A stretch of DNA of 6,725 bases from Candidatus Eiseniibacteriota bacterium (GTDB lineage: Bacteria; Eisenbacteria; RBG-16-71-46; SZUA-252), in assembly GCA_016880395.1 (NCBI GenBank), contig JAEHDN010000258.1, positions 1 through 6,725 of the forward strand, in the 5' to 3' direction. The notes under the pieces were generated by a model that was not told where the DNA came from, made no database searches, and was given only the letters and a program-made list of their open reading frames with translations. Position numbers and translations under genes: made by a program. Shown in pieces: positions 4,787 through 6,725 of the stretch (its first letter is position 1; each line of letters starts with the position of its first letter).

Positions 4787-6031
4787 ATGATCCCCGCCCT
4801 GCTGAATCCCTGCGAGCTGGAGATCGATCTCTTCTGCAAGGGAATGCGGATCGATCCCTCGTGCGCGCTCGTCGAGGACGGGCGCGGCGTGTCGCGCACC
4901 CGCGCGGGCCTGGGATCGGGCCTCGAGCTGGTCCTTCCCGGCTCTCTCAAGAACATCTGGATGAACGTGCCCGTGGAGGAGGACTTCGCGCGCGCGTCCC
5001 CGTACCGGCTCGTGAAGTCGGGCACAGCCTACTGGGTCGAGGACGACCGCGCGGGGCTCCGCTATCCGGTGCGCGTCCCGTCGGAGCCGTCCTGGTACGC
5101 GCGTCGCACGTCGAGCGGAACGCCGATGCGCCGGATCGGCGTGCTGCAGGGGACCTACCTCGGGATCTACATCTCCAATTCGTGCCTCTACTGGTACTCG
5201 GATCCCTCGATGCACTGCCGGTTCTGCACGACCGGGGCGAACGTGGGTGTGAACGAGGTCGCCCTGAAAGGGCTCGAGGACGTGGTCGAGGTGGCCCGCA
5301 CGGCGCGCGAGGAGAGCGGGGTCACGTTCGTCCACTTCAACAGCGGCTACTCCAAGCGTTGCCACGAGGAGGCGGCGCCCTTCGTGAAGGCGGTGAAGGA
5401 CCGCGTCGGCGGGCTCATCGGACTCCAGCTCATGCCGAGCCGCGACCTCTCCGTGTACGACCGCCTGATCGATCTCGGGGTCGACCACTTCTCCTTCTGC
5501 TACGAGTTCCAGAACCCCGAGTACTTCGCGCGCTATCTCCCCGGCAAGGAGGCCACGCTCGGGCAGCAGGCCTTCTTCGATGCGCTCGAGTACACGGCCC
5601 GGAAGCTGGGGAAGGGAGCCGTGTCGGGCGAGATCATCGCTGGCGTCGAGCCGATCGAGGACACGCTCCGCGCGATCGACTACATCACCGGCGTGGGCGC
5701 ATTTCCGACCGTGTGCATCTTCCGTCCCGTGATCGGATCGGACATGGAGCGCCACCCGTCGCCCCGCTACGACGACATGCGGATCGTCTTCCAGCACGTC
5801 TACGATGCGTGCCGGCGCAATCGGATCCCGATCGGGCTGGCTCCGAACCTCGAGGTCAGCCTGATCTGCCAGCACGACGACACGCGCTACCTCGCGAGCC
5901 CCGGGATCTCGACCTGGATGTACGAGGCGTGGCTCGCGGCCATGCGCCGCCTGGCTCAGCCGGTCTTCCGGAGCCGCATGGCTCCCCGGTTCGCCGCGGC
6001 CGCCGCGTCCGCCGCGGCAGGGCCGTGCTGA
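4787..6031 (+). CDS. Radical SAM protein with CX10CX2C cluster motif
   Basis: Predicted to reduce S-adenosylmethionine with a [4Fe-4S] cluster and start a radical reaction on an unknown substrate. In the 414-residue protein the cluster cysteines are best placed at Cys133, Cys144 and Cys147 (CLYWYSDPSMHCRFC), a CX10CX2C spacing instead of the standard CX3CX2C. An N-terminal region of about 115 residues precedes the barrel. Later barrel strands include HFNSGYS (184-190), LIGLQLMPSRD (210-220), GEIIAGVEPIEDTLRAI (281-297, biotin-synthase-like) and FRPVIGSDMERHPSP (312-326). From memory the layout, including a long first Cys gap and Cys-x-Phe-Cys, resembles the MSMEG_0568-type radical SAM family; I could not check this. 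The Ala-rich tail ends in Cys414. GAGGAG at 4771-4776 lies ten bases before the ATG. It sits 22 bases after the secreted-protein gene and overlaps the next gene by seven bases. Confidence 0.85.
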   Translation: MIPALLNPCELEIDLFCKGMRIDPSCALVEDGRGVSRTRAGLGSGLELVLPGSLKNIWMNVPVEEDFARASPYRLVKSGTAYWVEDDRAGLRYPVRVPSEPSWYARRTSSGTPMRRIGVLQGTYLGIYISNSCLYWYSDPSMHCRFCTTGANVGVNEVALKGLEDVVEVARTAREESGVTFVHFNSGYSKRCHEEAAPFVKAVKDRVGGLIGLQLMPSRDLSVYDRLIDLGVDHFSFCYEFQNPEYFARYLPGKEATLGQQAFFDALEYTARKLGKGAVSGEIIAGVEPIEDTLRAIDYITGVGAFPTVCIFRPVIGSDMERHPSPRYDDMRIVFQHVYDACRRNRIPIGLAPNLEVSLICQHDDTRYLASPGISTWMYEAWLAAMRRLAQPVFRSRMAPRFAAAAASAAAGPC

Positions 6032-6441
6032 CCAACCGGCAGGCGCCCGAGGCCTCCGCCGCTCTCGAGCTCGAGATCGGCCGCACGCCGTTTCTCGCCC
6101 GCCTGCTCGACGCGTTCGACGCGTGCCCCGAGCCCTTCCTGATCGATCCCCAGGCCGAGGGGCTCGAGCTGGTTCCGCTCGAGAACAGCGAGCCGGGCCG
6201 GTGCCGGCTCAAGGTCTTCACGCCGAGGGAGGGGAAGGAGCGGCTCTGCGCCTTCTTCTACAAGCGGAGCAACCTGGCCTGGAGCCGGGACCGCTTCAGC
6301 TATGGCGGCGTGGAGTTCCGCCCCGAGCAGGCGACGGACGAGGACGTCGAGAGCTGGCGCGCGTGGCTTCTCTCGGGCCTCGATCCCGAGCGACGGCCGC
6401 CGCGCTGGCGCCGCGCGTTCCTGTTCGACGTGCCGGAGTAG
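6025..6441 (+). CDS. Small unknown protein coupled to the radical SAM gene
   Basis: I do not recognise this 138-residue protein. It starts at GTG 6025-6027, seven bases before the end of the radical SAM gene (TGA 6029-6031), and contains no internal methionine, so GTG is the only sensible start in this part of the frame. It is soluble-looking: a helical N-terminal part (about 11-34), a mixed central part with Cys34, Cys60 and Cys75, an aromatic and basic patch FFYKRSNLAWSRDRFSYGG (77-95), and a charged end WRAWLLSGLDPERRPPRWRR (111-130). No signal peptide or membrane segment is seen. Tight overlap implies coupled translation and a shared job with the radical SAM enzyme, as partner, substrate carrier or accessory factor. 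The preceding frame is open far upstream, but there it only shadows the radical SAM gene. Confidence 0.75.
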   Translation: MLTNRQAPEASAALELEIGRTPFLARLLDAFDACPEPFLIDPQAEGLELVPLENSEPGRCRLKVFTPREGKERLCAFFYKRSNLAWSRDRFSYGGVEFRPEQATDEDVESWRAWLLSGLDPERRPPRWRRAFLFDVPE

Positions 6442-6447
6442 CGGCGT

Positions 6448-6468
6448 CCCGCGGCGCGGGCGCGCGCC
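6448..6468. terminator. GC-rich hairpin between convergent genes
   Basis: Overlapping inverted repeats CCCGC/GCGGG (6448-6452, 6456-6460) and GGCGCG/CGCGCC (6453-6458, 6463-6468) fill the 33-base gap between the two converging stops. It could end transcripts from both sides, but it lacks a T-run and very GC-rich DNA forms such repeats easily. Confidence 0.3.
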
Positions 6469-6474
6469 GGTCGG

Positions 6475-6725
6475 CTAGCGGTCGCGTCCCTCGGCGATGC
6501 TCGCCAGGCGCTCGCGCGAGGGAACCAGGAATCCCCGCTCGCCGGTGATCACGATCTTCTCATGTCCCCATCGGGAGAGGGTCCGGATCGCGGTCTCCAC
6601 CGTCGTGCCCGTCAGGTCCGCGATCTCCTGGCGCGAGAGGTGCATCGGAATCTCCACGCCCCGCTTCGATTCCGTCCCCATCCGTTCGGCCAGGCTCAGG
6701 AAGAGCTGCGCGATCCGCACCTCGA
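6475..6725 (-). CDS. Crp/Fnr-family regulator, C-terminal part only
   Basis: The visible 83 or so residues are the DNA-binding end of a Crp/Fnr-type transcription factor; the gene enters from the right edge, so the start and sensory cNMP-like domain are outside. The segment VRIAQLFLSLAERMG is the end of the long helix and start of the DNA-binding domain. LSRQEIADLTG then TTVETAIRTLSRW (bases 6568-6639) is the helix-turn-helix with its recognition helix, followed by the wing ITGERGFLVPSRERLASIAEG. The recognition helix reads V-E-T-A-I-R where E. coli FNR has V-E-T-I-S-R: Glu and Arg are kept but the Ser is Ile. The GTG at 6718-6720 is internal to the family fold, so it is not the true start. 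It converges on the radical SAM operon. Signal and targets cannot be told. Confidence 0.88.
   Translation of the reverse strand, partial: EVRIAQLFLSLAERMGTESKRGVEIPMHLSRQEIADLTGTTVETAIRTLSRWGHEKIVITGERGFLVPSRERLASIAEGRDR

Noticed and set aside
4736..5875. Minus-strand 379-codon frame
   Set aside because: It is antisense to the radical SAM gene, which has clear motifs; the antisense product is Arg/His/Asp-rich without motifs.
4861..6024. Long plus-strand frame (about 388 codons) running into the 138-residue gene
   Set aside because: It lies wholly within the radical SAM gene in another frame, is rich in Arg/Gly/Pro as expected of a GC shadow, and has no domain. Only the part from 6025 is kept.
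1..6725. CRISPR array, insertion sequence, rRNA or intact tRNA
   Set aside because: No regularly spaced repeats, transposase motifs, terminal repeats or rRNA-like stretches were seen; the only tRNA-like signal is the degenerate one at 2434-2503.

Overview
The window is GC-rich, densely coded bacterial DNA, roughly two thirds G+C by eye. Codon third positions are strongly G/C, so many long shadow reading frames appear. GTG starts, stop-start overlaps, clear Shine-Dalgarno sites and a Gram-negative-type citrate synthase suggest a GC-rich, probably uncultured or soil/aquatic, respiring bacterium. The phylum cannot be fixed from these bases.

Layout, left to right. (1) A minus-strand, apparently exported peptide methionine sulfoxide reductase (msrA, 5-679). 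(2) A divergent plus-strand pair overlapping by four bases: a class I glutamine amidotransferase (786-1514) and an FkbM-type SAM methyltransferase (1511-2431). (3) A 388-base gene-free stretch (2432-2819). It holds a tRNA-like fold, a possible promoter flanked by two palindromes, a possible short upstream reading frame, and a stem-loop touching the ribosome-binding site of the next gene. (4) Type II (hexameric-family) citrate synthase gltA (2820-4130), followed by a perfect 14-bp inverted repeat that probably ends its transcript. (5) An apparent three-gene operon: a secreted Cys-containing protein of unknown function (4264-4764), a radical SAM enzyme with an unusually spaced cluster motif (4787-6031), and a 138-residue unknown protein that starts inside the end of the radical SAM gene (6025-6441). 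(6) A convergent, truncated Crp/Fnr-family regulator running off the right edge (6475-6725).

Housekeeping functions (TCA-cycle entry, oxidised-protein repair) sit beside less ordinary material. The part most likely to be a poorly described system is the 4264-6441 cassette: exported Cys protein, atypical radical SAM enzyme and a translationally coupled small partner. The second most interesting part is the gltA leader. All family assignments are by eye from motifs; no database search was possible.
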